This document shows, in pieces, positions 22,301 to 34,777 of a stretch of 36,176 nt of DNA. The notes under the pieces are model-generated. The model searched no databases, was not told the origin of the DNA, and saw only the letters and a list, made by a program, of their open reading frames with translations. Origin of the DNA: Gammaproteobacteria bacterium. Lineage in GTDB: Bacteria > Pseudomonadota > Gammaproteobacteria > PS1 > Pseudothioglobaceae. How positions within the stretch are numbered: position 1 is the first letter of the stretch; every line of letters starts with the position of its first letter. The stretch spans positions 1 to 36,176 of the forward strand of contig JAQRMT010000003.1 in the NCBI GenBank assembly GCA_028599035.1. Reading direction: 5' to 3'. The translations under genes were made by a program, and so were the position numbers.

Positions 22301-22334
22301 TATTGAGTGTTGATTTAACAAGGTTTCCTGCACT

Positions 22335-23525
22335 TTATAAAAAATTTTCAACCAGTATTTCGACAATTTTTCGACTCAGTTTTTGTTTACTGCTTTTTTC
22401 GATTTTTATGGTATTTTTTTGGTCTAAAAATAGCACCTCATTTTCATCACTTTTAAAGCCTAAATCATCCCTAGAAACATCATTTAAAATAATGGCATCA
22501 CACCCTTTATTTTTGAGCTTATTTTTGGCATTTTCAAGCAAATTTTGTGTCTCTGCGGCAAAGCCAATACACAGAGGTTTTTTGGTCAATTGACATACAG
22601 ATTTTAAAATATCTTGGGTAGGAGATAGCTCTAGAATTAGATTTTTTTCAGACTTTTTGATTTTGTCTTTTTTGATGTTTTGAATCGAGTAATCACTTAC
22701 AGCAGCACAGGCAATAAAAATATCTTGCTCAGCAATATTATCCATTACTGCTTGATACATTTCTCTGGCGCTCATTGCTGGGATTAGTTGCGCTTTTTGA
22801 TTGAGTGTAACGCTAATATTGCCATGCACAAGGGTTACTTGCGCACCTGCTTCAATACAGGCATTTGTAAGTGCTGATCCCATTTTTCCGCTAGAATGGT
22901 TGGATATATATCTGACGGGGTCGATTGCCTCAATGGTTGCACCGAGGGTGATGAGCACTTTTTTGCCACTGAGTTTGGTGTTTTGAAAAAGTAATCCTAC
23001 TTGCTCGGCAATCGCACTTGGGTCGCCTAGGCGGCCTTCGCCAATATCGCCACAAGCCTGCTTGCCACTGTCAGGCTTGATAAGCATCACTTGTCTTTTA
23101 AGTAATGTTTTTAAATTTGCTTGCACGCTATTAGCGGCATACATCTGCTGGTTCATTGCCGGTGCGATTAAAATTGGACAATCACTCGCCAAAACAACAC
23201 TACCAAGTAAATCGCCAGCCTTACCTGAGGCTAAATTGGCAATAGTATTGGCACTGGCTGGTGCAATTAAAATAGCGTCTGCCCATTTAGCTAATTCAAT
23301 ATGTCCTATGGCCAATTCGGCTTCTTTATCCCATAAATTATCATGTACTTTGTTTTTAGAAACCACTTGTAAGGATAATTCAGTAATGAATTGTGCGCCA
23401 CTTTGGGTGAGAATAACACGCACTTGCGCACCTAAATCTTGTAATCGGCGTACAATATCAGGCGTTTTGTAAGCGGCAATTGAGCCACTAACAGCTAGAA
23501 TAATATTTTTATTGGTTAATGTCAT
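22335..23525 (-). CDS. coaBC: Bifunctional phosphopantothenoylcysteine decarboxylase / phosphopantothenate-cysteine ligase
   Basis: 396 aa; MTLTNKNIILAVSGSIAAYKTPDIVRRL..., ...PAMNQQMY..., ...TLGATIEAIDPVRYISNHSSGKMG... Confidence 0.96.
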   Translation of the reverse strand: MTLTNKNIILAVSGSIAAYKTPDIVRRLQDLGAQVRVILTQSGAQFITELSLQVVSKNKVHDNLWDKEAELAIGHIELAKWADAILIAPASANTIANLASGKAGDLLGSVVLASDCPILIAPAMNQQMYAANSVQANLKTLLKRQVMLIKPDSGKQACGDIGEGRLGDPSAIAEQVGLLFQNTKLSGKKVLITLGATIEAIDPVRYISNHSSGKMGSALTNACIEAGAQVTLVHGNISVTLNQKAQLIPAMSAREMYQAVMDNIAEQDIFIACAAVSDYSIQNIKKDKIKKSEKNLILELSPTQDILKSVCQLTKKPLCIGFAAETQNLLENAKNKLKNKGCDAIILNDVSRDDLGFKSDENEVLFLDQKNTIKIEKSSKQKLSRKIVEILVENFL

Positions 23526-24568
23526 TTTGGTGTTGCGGTTATTTTAATATCATTGCCCAGCATTCTTATGTCGCTAATGTTGAGTTCAATTTTATCTGCT
23601 AGCGTGTCAATTGGCAGGCTTATCATTGAGTTAGCATTGCTACCCATCAATATCGGCGCAGTGTAAATAATAAACTCATCAATCAGTTCTTCTGCCATCA
23701 TAGCGCCAATTAAGCCAGATCCAGCCTCCAATAAAACGCTGTTAATGCCTTGCGCTGCTAATTGTGACATAGTATCGACTAAATCCAATTTTCCAGTGTT
23801 TTTAATTTGTGTGTTTATAGGATTAAAAACTTGGGTGTTGGCATCGCTGGAAAATATTTTTAATGCAGTGTCAGTAATTTGATTTTTGCCATCAATCACT
23901 ACACGAAGTGGCGCACTATCAATGCCATCAAGCCGCACCGTCATTGATGGATTGTCTGCTAATATCGTGCCGGATCCGGTCATGATTGCTTGATTAGCAG
24001 CGCGTAATTTTTGCACATCTTGCCTTGCCATCTCGCCTGTAATCCATTTGCTTTCACCAGATGCCATTGAAGTTTTACCATCTAAGCTCATGGCAATTTT
24101 ACAAGTAATAAAAGGCAATCCAGTCTGCATACGCTTGATAAAAGCACGATTAAGTTGCCTGGCTTCGGTTTCAAGTAAGCCAACCTCTACAACAATACCA
24201 GCATTTTCTAGCATTGCCACACCTTTACCGCTGACCAAAGGGTTGGGATCAAGCGTGGCAACAATAATTTTTTTAACACCTGCATCAATAATTGCTTGTG
24301 TGCAAGGTGGCGTTTTTCCTCGGTGGGCGCAAGGCTCTAAAGACACATAAAGTGTTGTGCCACTTGCTTGGTGATTGATTTGTGCTAGTGCGTTAATCTC
24401 TGCATGTGCCTCGCCAAAAGTTCGGTGGTAGTCCTTAGCAAGAATTTCATTATCCTTAACAATCACGCAGCCCACCATGGGATTAGACGCAACACCATAT
24501 CGACCTTTGCGTGCGATCTGGAGTGTTAGCGACATAAAATGCGTGTCATTTTTTGAAAAAGTCGTCAT
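23522..24568 (-). CDS. ribD: Bifunctional diaminohydroxyphosphoribosylaminopyrimidine deaminase / 5-amino-6-(5-phosphoribosylamino)uracil reductase (start reassigned)
   Basis: ...MSLTLQIARKGRYGVASNPMVGCVIVKD...HAEINAL...SLEPCAHRGKTPPCTQAII...; the ORF-track start (24715) runs into divergent recA, so MTTFSKN at 24568 (or MSLTLQ just inside) is more plausible; ATGA overlap with coaBC. Confidence 0.93.
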   Translation of the reverse strand: MTTFSKNDTHFMSLTLQIARKGRYGVASNPMVGCVIVKDNEILAKDYHRTFGEAHAEINALAQINHQASGTTLYVSLEPCAHRGKTPPCTQAIIDAGVKKIIVATLDPNPLVSGKGVAMLENAGIVVEVGLLETEARQLNRAFIKRMQTGLPFITCKIAMSLDGKTSMASGESKWITGEMARQDVQKLRAANQAIMTGSGTILADNPSMTVRLDGIDSAPLRVVIDGKNQITDTALKIFSSDANTQVFNPINTQIKNTGKLDLVDTMSQLAAQGINSVLLEAGSGLIGAMMAEELIDEFIIYTAPILMGSNANSMISLPIDTLADKIELNISDIRMLGNDIKITATPK

Positions 24569-24615
24569 AATATTTCGTATATAATTACACCACATTTTAC
24601 CTAAGGAGAAACACA

Positions 24616-25641
24616 ATGGATGAACAGAAAAAACAAGCTTTAAAAGCTGCATTAGCGCAAATTGATAAGCAGTTTGGCAAAGGCTCAGTAATGTTTTTGG
24701 GCGACGAAGGGTCAAGTGCTGACATTGAAGCGGTTTCTACAGGTAGCTTGAGTTTGGATATTGCACTTGGTATTGGCGGGCTACCTCGTGGGCGTGTGGT
24801 TGAAATTTACGGTCCCGAATCCTCAGGCAAAACCACCTTGACGCTACATGTGATTGCCGAGATGCAAAAACTTGGCGGCACTGCAGCTTTTATTGATGCA
24901 GAACATGCGCTTGACCCCCAATACGCTAAAAGATTAGGTGTTAACACCGATGAGTTGTTAATTTCCCAGCCTGACACAGGCGAACAGGCGTTAGAAATTA
25001 CTGATATGTTGGTGCGTTCAGGCGGTGTAGATGTTGTGGTGATTGACTCTGTTGCAGCACTTACACCGAAGGCAGAAATTGAAGGTGAAATGGGCGCATC
25101 ACATATGGGCTTGCAGGCGCGTTTGATGTCTCAAGCCTTGAGAAAGCTCACTTCTAATATTAAAAAGACCAATACTATGGTGATTTTTATTAATCAATTG
25201 CGGATGAAGATTGGCGTGATGTTTGGTAATCCTGAAACCACAACTGGCGGCAATGCGTTGAAGTTTTACGCCTCAGTGCGTTTGGATATTCGCCGTATTG
25301 GTGCAATTAAAAAAGGCGATGAGATATTGGGTAACGAAACCCGCGTCAAGGTATTGAAAAACAAAGTCGCACCGCCTTTCAAGCAAGCTGAATTTCAAAT
25401 TCTTTACAACGAAGGCATTTCTCGTGAAAGTGAAATTATTGATTTGGGCGTAAAACATGGATTTGTAGAAAAAGCAGGCGCTTGGTATAGCGTTGGCAGT
25501 GAAAGAATCGGACAGGGTAAAGATAATGCCAGAGATTATCTCAAACAAAACATTGAACTGAGCCAAAAAATCGAAGCCCAAATTCGTGAAAAAATCATGG
25601 CAAAAGATGAAGACTTGAATCAGGACACAGGCTCTGAATAA
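24616..25641 (+). CDS. recA: Recombinase A
   Basis: 341 aa; ...[27 protein letters not shown]..., ...[37 protein letters not shown]... Confidence 0.99.
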   Translation: MDEQKKQALKAALAQIDKQFGKGSVMFLGDEGSSADIEAVSTGSLSLDIALGIGGLPRGRVVEIYGPESSGKTTLTLHVIAEMQKLGGTAAFIDAEHALDPQYAKRLGVNTDELLISQPDTGEQALEITDMLVRSGGVDVVVIDSVAALTPKAEIEGEMGASHMGLQARLMSQALRKLTSNIKKTNTMVIFINQLRMKIGVMFGNPETTTGGNALKFYASVRLDIRRIGAIKKGDEILGNETRVKVLKNKVAPPFKQAEFQILYNEGISRESEIIDLGVKHGFVEKAGAWYSVGSERIGQGKDNARDYLKQNIELSQKIEAQIREKIMAKDEDLNQDTGSE

Positions 25642-25666
25642 GTCGGCTTATAACAGCGCATTAGGA

Positions 25667-26047
25667 ATGCTCGCTAGACGCGAGCATTCTTATTTAGAGC
25701 TTACTAGAAAACTCTTGAACACTTACCCAGAAGACGAAATAGCGCAAGCACTAGAAAAACTCAAACAACAAAACTACCAGTCTGATAAGCGATTTTCCAA
25801 CGAATTTATTCAAATGCGTTTTAATCAGGGTAAAGGCCCAGTTAAGATAGCTATTGATTTAAAGCAACGAGGCATTGAACATTTTGATTTGTCTGAGTAT
25901 GATTTTTTTGCCTTAGCAAAAGAAATTAGAACATCAAAATATGGCAAAGAAGTCCCAAGTAATTACAAAGAAAAAGCCAAACAACAGCGTTTTTTGCAAT
26001 CTAGGGGGTTTGGATTTGATGAAATTAAGTTTTCTTTTGAGTCGTAA
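25667..26047 (+). CDS. recX: Regulatory protein RecX (true start may be upstream)
   Basis: ...LARREHSYLELTRKLL...DEIAQALEKLKQQNYQSDKRFSNEFIQMRFNQGKGPVKIAIDLKQRGI...; directly after recA. Confidence 0.9.
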   Translation: MLARREHSYLELTRKLLNTYPEDEIAQALEKLKQQNYQSDKRFSNEFIQMRFNQGKGPVKIAIDLKQRGIEHFDLSEYDFFALAKEIRTSKYGKEVPSNYKEKAKQQRFLQSRGFGFDEIKFSFES

Positions 26048-26109
26048 AAGAAAACGCCCATCAAAGATGGGCGTCGGGCCAAACGCATTTAAGTTTGTTT
26101 GGTGTGGTG
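26045..26109 (-). repeat. 65-nt repeat copy 1; candidate minus-strand small RNA or terminator element
   Basis: 64/65 identical to 26173-26237; contains 9-bp hairpin ACGCCCATC-AAA-GATGGGCGT that on the minus strand is followed by TTTTCTTTTA. Confidence 0.85.
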
Positions 26110-26115
26110 TAAGTA

Positions 26116-26145
26116 ATTATACATAAAAAAATAGTTCAATATGAA
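26116..26145 (-). promoter_or_regulatory. Candidate minus-strand promoter for repeat copy 1
   Basis: On the minus strand: TTCATA, 18-nt spacer, TATAAT; predicted +1 (about 26110) sits at the edge of the conserved unit. Confidence 0.4.
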
Positions 26146-26172
26146 CCCTTTTTTAGTAATATGAATATTCTT

Positions 26173-26237
26173 TAAAAGAAAACGCCCATCAGAGATGGGC
26201 GTCGGGCCAAACGCATTTAAGTTTGTTTGGTGTGGTG
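26173..26237 (-). repeat. 65-nt repeat copy 2
   Basis: Same 65-mer with a single A/G difference in the hairpin loop; 128 bp after copy 1. Confidence 0.85.
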
Positions 26238-26287
26238 CGAAGGATTGCACATCTTGATAGAAAAAAAATACACTAAGGTGAAAAAAC

Positions 26288-26896
26288 ATGAAAAATACAA
26301 CACATAGGGTCATTATTTATATTGATGGTTTTAATTTTTATTACGGTATTCGTTCACTTGGACAACAATACAAATGGCTTGATGTCGAGGCTTTATCACA
26401 AAGTTTTATTGAAAAAGACGAAGATTTGATTGCTGTTAAATTTTTTACTGCAAAATTAAATGGTAGAAATGAGGCGGCGGATAGGCAAAGTATTTATTGG
26501 GATGCACTTTCTAAACATTGTCCCAAGGTGCAAATTATTGAAGGTTATTTTGCTAAAGCAAGAAAGTGCAAGCATTGCGACAATAAAAATAATGAAGAAA
26601 AGCAAACCGATGTGAATATCGCTTGTGAGATTTTACAAGATTGTTATGAGGATAAATTTGATGTTGCTTATTTGGTGAGTGGTGACAGTGATTTAGTGAC
26701 ACCGATTAAAAAAGCGCTGTTATTGGGTGAAACCATCATTATTGCCAATCCACCCAATCGAAAAAGTATGGAATTAAGCGATAATGCAACTAGTTGCTTC
26801 GATATTAGTGAAAATCGTTTGCGTAAACATCAATTGCCAGAACAGATACCCACCAAACGCAACCCTTTAAAGCGACCAGAAAAATGGAAAAAATGA
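26288..26896 (+). CDS. NYN-domain (PIN-like/LabA-DUF88) putative RNase
   Basis: ...IIYIDGFNFYYGIR..., ...QTDVNIACEIL..., ...YLVSGDSDLVTPIKKA...: the acidic NYN motifs; extra CKHC. Confidence 0.85.
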   Translation: MKNTTHRVIIYIDGFNFYYGIRSLGQQYKWLDVEALSQSFIEKDEDLIAVKFFTAKLNGRNEAADRQSIYWDALSKHCPKVQIIEGYFAKARKCKHCDNKNNEEKQTDVNIACEILQDCYEDKFDVAYLVSGDSDLVTPIKKALLLGETIIIANPPNRKSMELSDNATSCFDISENRLRKHQLPEQIPTKRNPLKRPEKWKK

Positions 26897-27270
26897 ACAA
26901 AATATTTACTCTACATTCGCCGTTATATATTAAATATCCGAATGGAGAAACTCGGGTAATTGAGGAGATTTTTCAGCATCCAAAAGGGGTTTTGTATTTT
27001 GAATTGTTTTGGGAGAAAGACCCAGAATACAGCATTCATTTGATTAAAGGCAAGATTACGGGCGATGGACCTTGGCGAGTCGGTGAATGTAGTTTTCATG
27101 TATTGGGGTGTAATCATACGCATCCACAAATGTGTGAAATGCACAGTTTTTGGCAAAGCGAATTATTACAAAACTCTGGACAGTTCAGAAGTGGTGAAGT
27201 GGTAAAAATTGCCTTAGAAAAAGGCGCTATTTTGCCCGATGACTATCCAATAAACGACAAAAAATTTTAA
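26893..27270 (+). CDS. Hypothetical protein, Cys/His-rich (start MNKIF..., 4-nt overlap with the NYN gene)
   Basis: Continuous ORF; ATGA overlap with the NYN stop; contains ECSFHVLGCNHTHPQMCEMH. The ORF track starts 9 nt upstream at 26884. Confidence 0.8.
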   Translation: MNKIFTLHSPLYIKYPNGETRVIEEIFQHPKGVLYFELFWEKDPEYSIHLIKGKITGDGPWRVGECSFHVLGCNHTHPQMCEMHSFWQSELLQNSGQFRSGEVVKIALEKGAILPDDYPINDKKF

Positions 27271-27272
27271 AA

Positions 27273-30500
<3,228 letters not shown>

Positions 30501-30523
<23 letters not shown>

Positions 30524-32345
30524 AATACACATCTAATACCGCTTTAGCAAGTGGTGCAGCTTTTGCACTACCACTACCAGCGTTCTCTACAATAACGGCA
30601 ATTGCAATTTTGGGGCTCTCAATAGGTGCAAATCCAGTAAATAATGCATGGTCTCGTAAGTGCTCCTCTAAATTAGCTGCAATATACTGCTCTTCAGCAT
30701 CCAAGCCAAATACTTGAGCAGTCCCTGTCTTCCCTGCTAGGGTATATCTTAAGTTTTTGTTAAGTCTCCTAGCGGTGCCTTTTGGCGTATAGATGGCTTG
30801 TCTCATGCCTTCAATCACATCTTCCCAATTATGAATGTTTTTAATAGGGATTTGTTTCTGAGAACTTTTATTTGTATTTTTAATGTCACCCCCTGATACT
30901 TGTGTACTCTTTAGTAATTTAGGTTGAATAATTATGCCTTTATTGGCTAAAGCTGCCGTGGCAACAGCTAGTTGTAATGGGCTAGCAGTCATAAAGCCTT
31001 GCCCAATACCTGTAATCAAGGTTTCTCCTCGATACCAAGGCTCATCTTTATTGATTTTTTTCCAAGCCTTTGAAGGTAAGATGCCACCCTGTTCTCCGGG
31101 GATATCAATACCCGTTATTTCGCCAAAATTAAAAGGTTTTAAGCCATGATGTAAGTTATCAATCCCCATTTTGTTGGCTAAGTCATAAAAAAATACATCA
31201 TTTGATCGAGCAATAGCGTCTATAACATTAACATCACCGTGACCATTTCTGTCCCAATTATGAAACTTGCGTTTTACACCAGGTAGTTGGTAATAGCCTC
31301 TGTCAAATACAGTGAATTGATTATTGATTGCACCTTGCTCTAGTCCAGCAAGTGCCACCATAGGCTTAATGGTGGAGGCAGGGGGATACAAGCCTTGAAT
31401 GGTGCGATTAAGTTGTGGGATGTCTTTTGAAATTTGTAATTTTTTATAATTTTTGTGTGAGATGCCATTTACAAACCAATTAGGGTTGTAAATAGGGGTG
31501 CTTACCATCACCAGTACTTCGCCATTCGTGGTGTCAATTGCCACAATAGCACCGCGTTTACCTTTGAGTAAAGATTCCGCCTTTTTTTGCAATTCTAAAT
31601 CAATACTAAGATACAGGTCTGTGCCTTTTTCTGCCGCTTGAATAATCTGCGTATTAATAACTCTGCCAGTTACATTGCGTTCAATTTGTTTCTTGCCATT
31701 TTTTCCATGCAAGAGTGTTTCGTATTGCCTTTCAATGCCAGTTTTTCCTACAAAAGAAGTGCCTAAATAATTTTTCTTGTCATAGAAGGCCTTGTCTTTT
31801 TTGTTCATTCTAGATATATAGCCAGTTACATGGACACTAGAGTCATTGTGAGGGTAGATGCGATGAAAATAAGGTTCAATATCAACGCCAATAAATTGGT
31901 TGCTGACTAAAAATTCTGCCACCTGTTTTTCACTCAATTTGTGCTTGAGTGGGATGTTGTGGAATTTTTTATAGCGTTTTTTATTTTTATTAAAAATACC
32001 AATATCTTTATCATTAATAAAATCATACTGTTTAAGCAATAACAATGTTTCAGGAATATTGTTGGTTTTCTCAGGGGTGAGTGTGAGCTTATAGGCGAGC
32101 TGATTGTTGGCAATGACCTTGCCGTTGCGATCAAAGATTTTTCCACGAGCCGAGGCTATTGGCAATAGTCGCATTTGATTGCCTAGAGATTCTTCGGTGT
32201 AATAGTCATAATTACTGATTTGCAGATTGTAAAGTTTTGAAATTAAAACCAAAGTCAGAATAAAAATAAAAACAAACGCTAGAACCAACCTACTAGAAAA
32301 AATCTTATTTTCTAATGCAGTGTTACTAATTTTATCCATAGACAT
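30501..32345 (-). CDS. mrdA: Penicillin-binding protein 2 (peptidoglycan D,D-transpeptidase)
   Basis: 614 aa; SxxK motif ASTIKPM, SND motif (ARSNDVFFYD), KTGTAQ. Confidence 0.95.
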
Positions 32346-32348
32346 TTA

Positions 32349-32819
32349 TTAATGTTTGCATTTTGAGAGTATTAATTGCACTACGGGCCAAAATAATGCA
32401 CTTGATAAGGGGGCGGCTAGTAAATAGTAATTGAAATTAAGACTCTGAGTAGATAAAGCATGCACTAATAGCAATACAAGTAAATAGATGGCAGATGCAC
32501 TAAATATATAAATTTGTTGGGTACTGAGATTGGAAACGGCAAAGGATTGTTTTATCTTGACAATAAAAGCACTACTCAAGATGAGTGCCAAGGCATTTTG
32601 AGCTAAAATATTTCCATACAGCACATCAATTAAAACACCCAATATCAAGGCGAAAAAGAATTGCCCTTGAGGTTTGAAACAAATCAGCCAATAAGTGAAA
32701 AACAGTAACGCCCAAAAAGGAGCAACATCTAAAACGATTGCAGGCAAAGGCGCCGCACTGATGATGAGCGTAAATAAGGTAATTTTAGCAAGAAAAATAT
32801 AAGGTCTTTGAATGTTCAT
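32349..32819 (-). CDS. mreD: Rod shape-determining protein MreD
   Basis: 156 aa hydrophobic protein between mrdA and mreC; ...LILGVLIDVLYGNILAQNAL... Confidence 0.88.
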   Translation of the reverse strand: MNIQRPYIFLAKITLFTLIISAAPLPAIVLDVAPFWALLFFTYWLICFKPQGQFFFALILGVLIDVLYGNILAQNALALILSSAFIVKIKQSFAVSNLSTQQIYIFSASAIYLLVLLLVHALSTQSLNFNYYLLAAPLSSALFWPVVQLILSKCKH

Positions 32820-32821
32820 AT

Positions 32822-33643
32822 CTAGTTGTCAATAGTGCTATTAATTAAAACAAATTCCAGTTGTTCAATGGTTTGTGCTGGAGTGAGCTCAATTGTTAAA
32901 AATGAATCATTTGCTCGTTTTTCTATATGACTAACACGCCCTACTGGGTATCCTGCTGGGAATTTTGAGCCAATGGCACTGCTTAAAAAGACATCCCCAA
33001 GCACCACATCAAGTTCAGATTCAACAAAGCGCACCACTAACCTCCCCCGACGAGAAGACATACCTTTGCCAATGCCACGGATACCATTTCGTTGGTTTTT
33101 AACGGGGATATGTTGGGTTGGGTCAGTTATCAGCAATATGGTTGCATAAAAAGGCGTTACTTGGGTAATTTGCCCAAGTATGCCATCAGCGCCTAGTGCG
33201 ACTTGACCGACTTTAATGCCATCGCTACTGCCTTTATTAACAACAATTTGTTTTTTTAATCGTGATTGGGCGACGGAACTAACATGTGTTAATATAAACG
33301 CCTCTTTATCAAATTGATAGCGTGATTTTAATAATTGAGTGAGTTTTTGGTTTTCTAGTAATAGGGCATTATGATCTTGCAAGTCAACCTTTAAACGAAT
33401 TAATTCAACCTTGAATTGTTTATTTTGATTTAATAAAAGTTGTTTTGTGGTGCCTTGCTCGTTAATCCAAATATAGAGTTGAGAGGGCAAATTAACCAAC
33501 AAATATACGGGTGAGATGAGTTTGGCAATAGAGTGTTTAAGGCTATCCAAATAGGAGAATTTATAATCTGAAAAGATCATAAAAATCGCAAGCACGATAG
33601 GTATAAAAAGTTTCAGAAATTCTTGCATAAACCCCCTGAACAC
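32822..33643 (-). CDS. mreC: Rod shape-determining protein MreC
   Basis: 273 aa; N-terminal TM, ...VVNKGSSDGIKVGQVALGADGILGQITQV... Confidence 0.94.
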   Translation of the reverse strand: MFRGFMQEFLKLFIPIVLAIFMIFSDYKFSYLDSLKHSIAKLISPVYLLVNLPSQLYIWINEQGTTKQLLLNQNKQFKVELIRLKVDLQDHNALLLENQKLTQLLKSRYQFDKEAFILTHVSSVAQSRLKKQIVVNKGSSDGIKVGQVALGADGILGQITQVTPFYATILLITDPTQHIPVKNQRNGIRGIGKGMSSRRGRLVVRFVESELDVVLGDVFLSSAIGSKFPAGYPVGRVSHIEKRANDSFLTIELTPAQTIEQLEFVLINSTIDN

Positions 33644-33653
33644 TTGTGGGATA

Positions 33654-34685
33654 TTATTCTGCTGCCAAAAACCCTATATTGTGCTGACTAATCATATCTA
33701 GGGCGATGCCACCACCACGAGCCACACAAGTTAAAGGGTCATCGGCAATACGCACAGGCAACTTGGTTTCTTTGCTGATAAGCATGTCCAGGCCTTCTAA
33801 CAGTGCGCCACCACCTGTTAATACCAAGCCATTTTCTGCAATATCAGAGCTTAATTCTGGCGGTGTTTGTTCTAATGCTATTCTAACCGCACCAACAACG
33901 GTTGCCAGTGGCTCTTGTAAAGCGCCTCTGATTTCTGTGTTGGTGACTTCAAAAGCCACCGGAATACCTTTGGCAACATCACGACCTCTAAATTGCATCT
34001 TTCTAATTGCACTTGTTTTAAAGGCCGATCCCACCTCTTCTTTGATTTTTTCAGCAGTAGATTCGCCAATAATAATGCCGTGTTCTCTACGCACAAATTT
34101 AACAATATGGTCGTCAAATACATCGCCACCCACGCGCAGTGAGTCGGAATAGACAATGCCATTGAGCGACATAATTGCAATTTCTGTTGTACCACCACCA
34201 ATATCAACAACCATAGCGCCTGAGGCTTTGCTGATTGCCATGCCAGCGCCTAGTGCTGCTGCCATTGGCTCTTCAATTAAATACACATCTCGCGCGCCCG
34301 CACCAACGGCACTTTCTTTAATCGCACGGCGTTCTACTTGGGTAGCGCCGCAAGGCACACAAATAAGCACCTTAGGGCTGGGTGAGAAAAACCCAGAATG
34401 CAAGACTTTCTTAATAAAGTGTTGTAACATTTTTTCCGTGATTTTGAAGTCAGCAATAACGCCGTCTTTCATTGGTCGAATTGCCTCAATTGAACCAGGC
34501 GTTCTACCTAACATATCCTTAGCATCTTGACCGACTGCGATAACAGTCGCCTCTGTTGCGCCTCTTTCGTGATGAATGGCGACAACAGATGGCTCGTTTA
34601 ATACGATTTCGCCATCCATAAAAATAAGCGTGTTAGCTGTGCCAAGATCAATAGAAAGACTTTGAGGTTTGAAAAAATTAAACAT
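33654..34685 (-). CDS. mreB: Rod shape-determining protein MreB
   Basis: 343 aa; ...[28 protein letters not shown]..., ...[16 protein letters not shown]..., ...[12 protein letters not shown]... Confidence 0.98.
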   Translation of the reverse strand: MFNFFKPQSLSIDLGTANTLIFMDGEIVLNEPSVVAIHHERGATEATVIAVGQDAKDMLGRTPGSIEAIRPMKDGVIADFKITEKMLQHFIKKVLHSGFFSPSPKVLICVPCGATQVERRAIKESAVGAGARDVYLIEEPMAAALGAGMAISKASGAMVVDIGGGTTEIAIMSLNGIVYSDSLRVGGDVFDDHIVKFVRREHGIIIGESTAEKIKEEVGSAFKTSAIRKMQFRGRDVAKGIPVAFEVTNTEIRGALQEPLATVVGAVRIALEQTPPELSSDIAENGLVLTGGGALLEGLDMLISKETKLPVRIADDPLTCVARGGGIALDMISQHNIGFLAAE

Positions 34686-34777
34686 AAAAACTCCGCTTAG
34701 GTATTAGATAAAATAAATAGCAGATATAATACTATAAATAGCCAATAACTTCTTAACAAATTCAGGCAATAATTAAT

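Noticed and set aside
22003-22334. Calling the comEC-coaBC gap the chromosomal oriC
   Set aside because: Only one consensus DnaA box plus one near-box; dnaA/gidA/rpmH are not adjacent. rpoBC to the left is on the plus strand and would run head-on with a fork leaving this site, which is unusual. Kept only as a candidate DnaA-binding element.
22258-22593. 111-aa plus-strand ORF opposite the coaBC 3' end
   Set aside because: Mostly antisense to a confident coaBC frame; Phe/Ser-rich translation typical of shadow ORFs.
24569-24715. ribD N-terminal extension to 24715 as given in the ORF track
   Set aside because: It would overlap the recA start on the opposite strand, and the extension has no deaminase-domain similarity; an internal Met at 24568 is more plausible.
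26045-26237. CRISPR array
   Set aside because: Only two 65-nt units with one 63-nt spacer, no cas genes; the hairpin plus U-tail layout fits a terminator or RNA element better.
26180-26260. tRNA pseudogene on the minus strand (AATCCTTCGCACCA resembles a tRNA 3' end)
   Set aside because: No acceptor 5' strand, D arm or anticodon arm could be found upstream in either copy; kept only as an alternative origin for the repeat.
26089-26313. Minus-strand 74-aa ORF over the repeat
   Set aside because: Runs through the repeat and A/T tracts, low-complexity hydrophobic translation, overlaps the NYN start; no support as a protein.
33706-34530. Plus-strand ORFs opposite mreB
   Set aside because: Antisense shadows of a strongly conserved gene; no start context or family resemblance.
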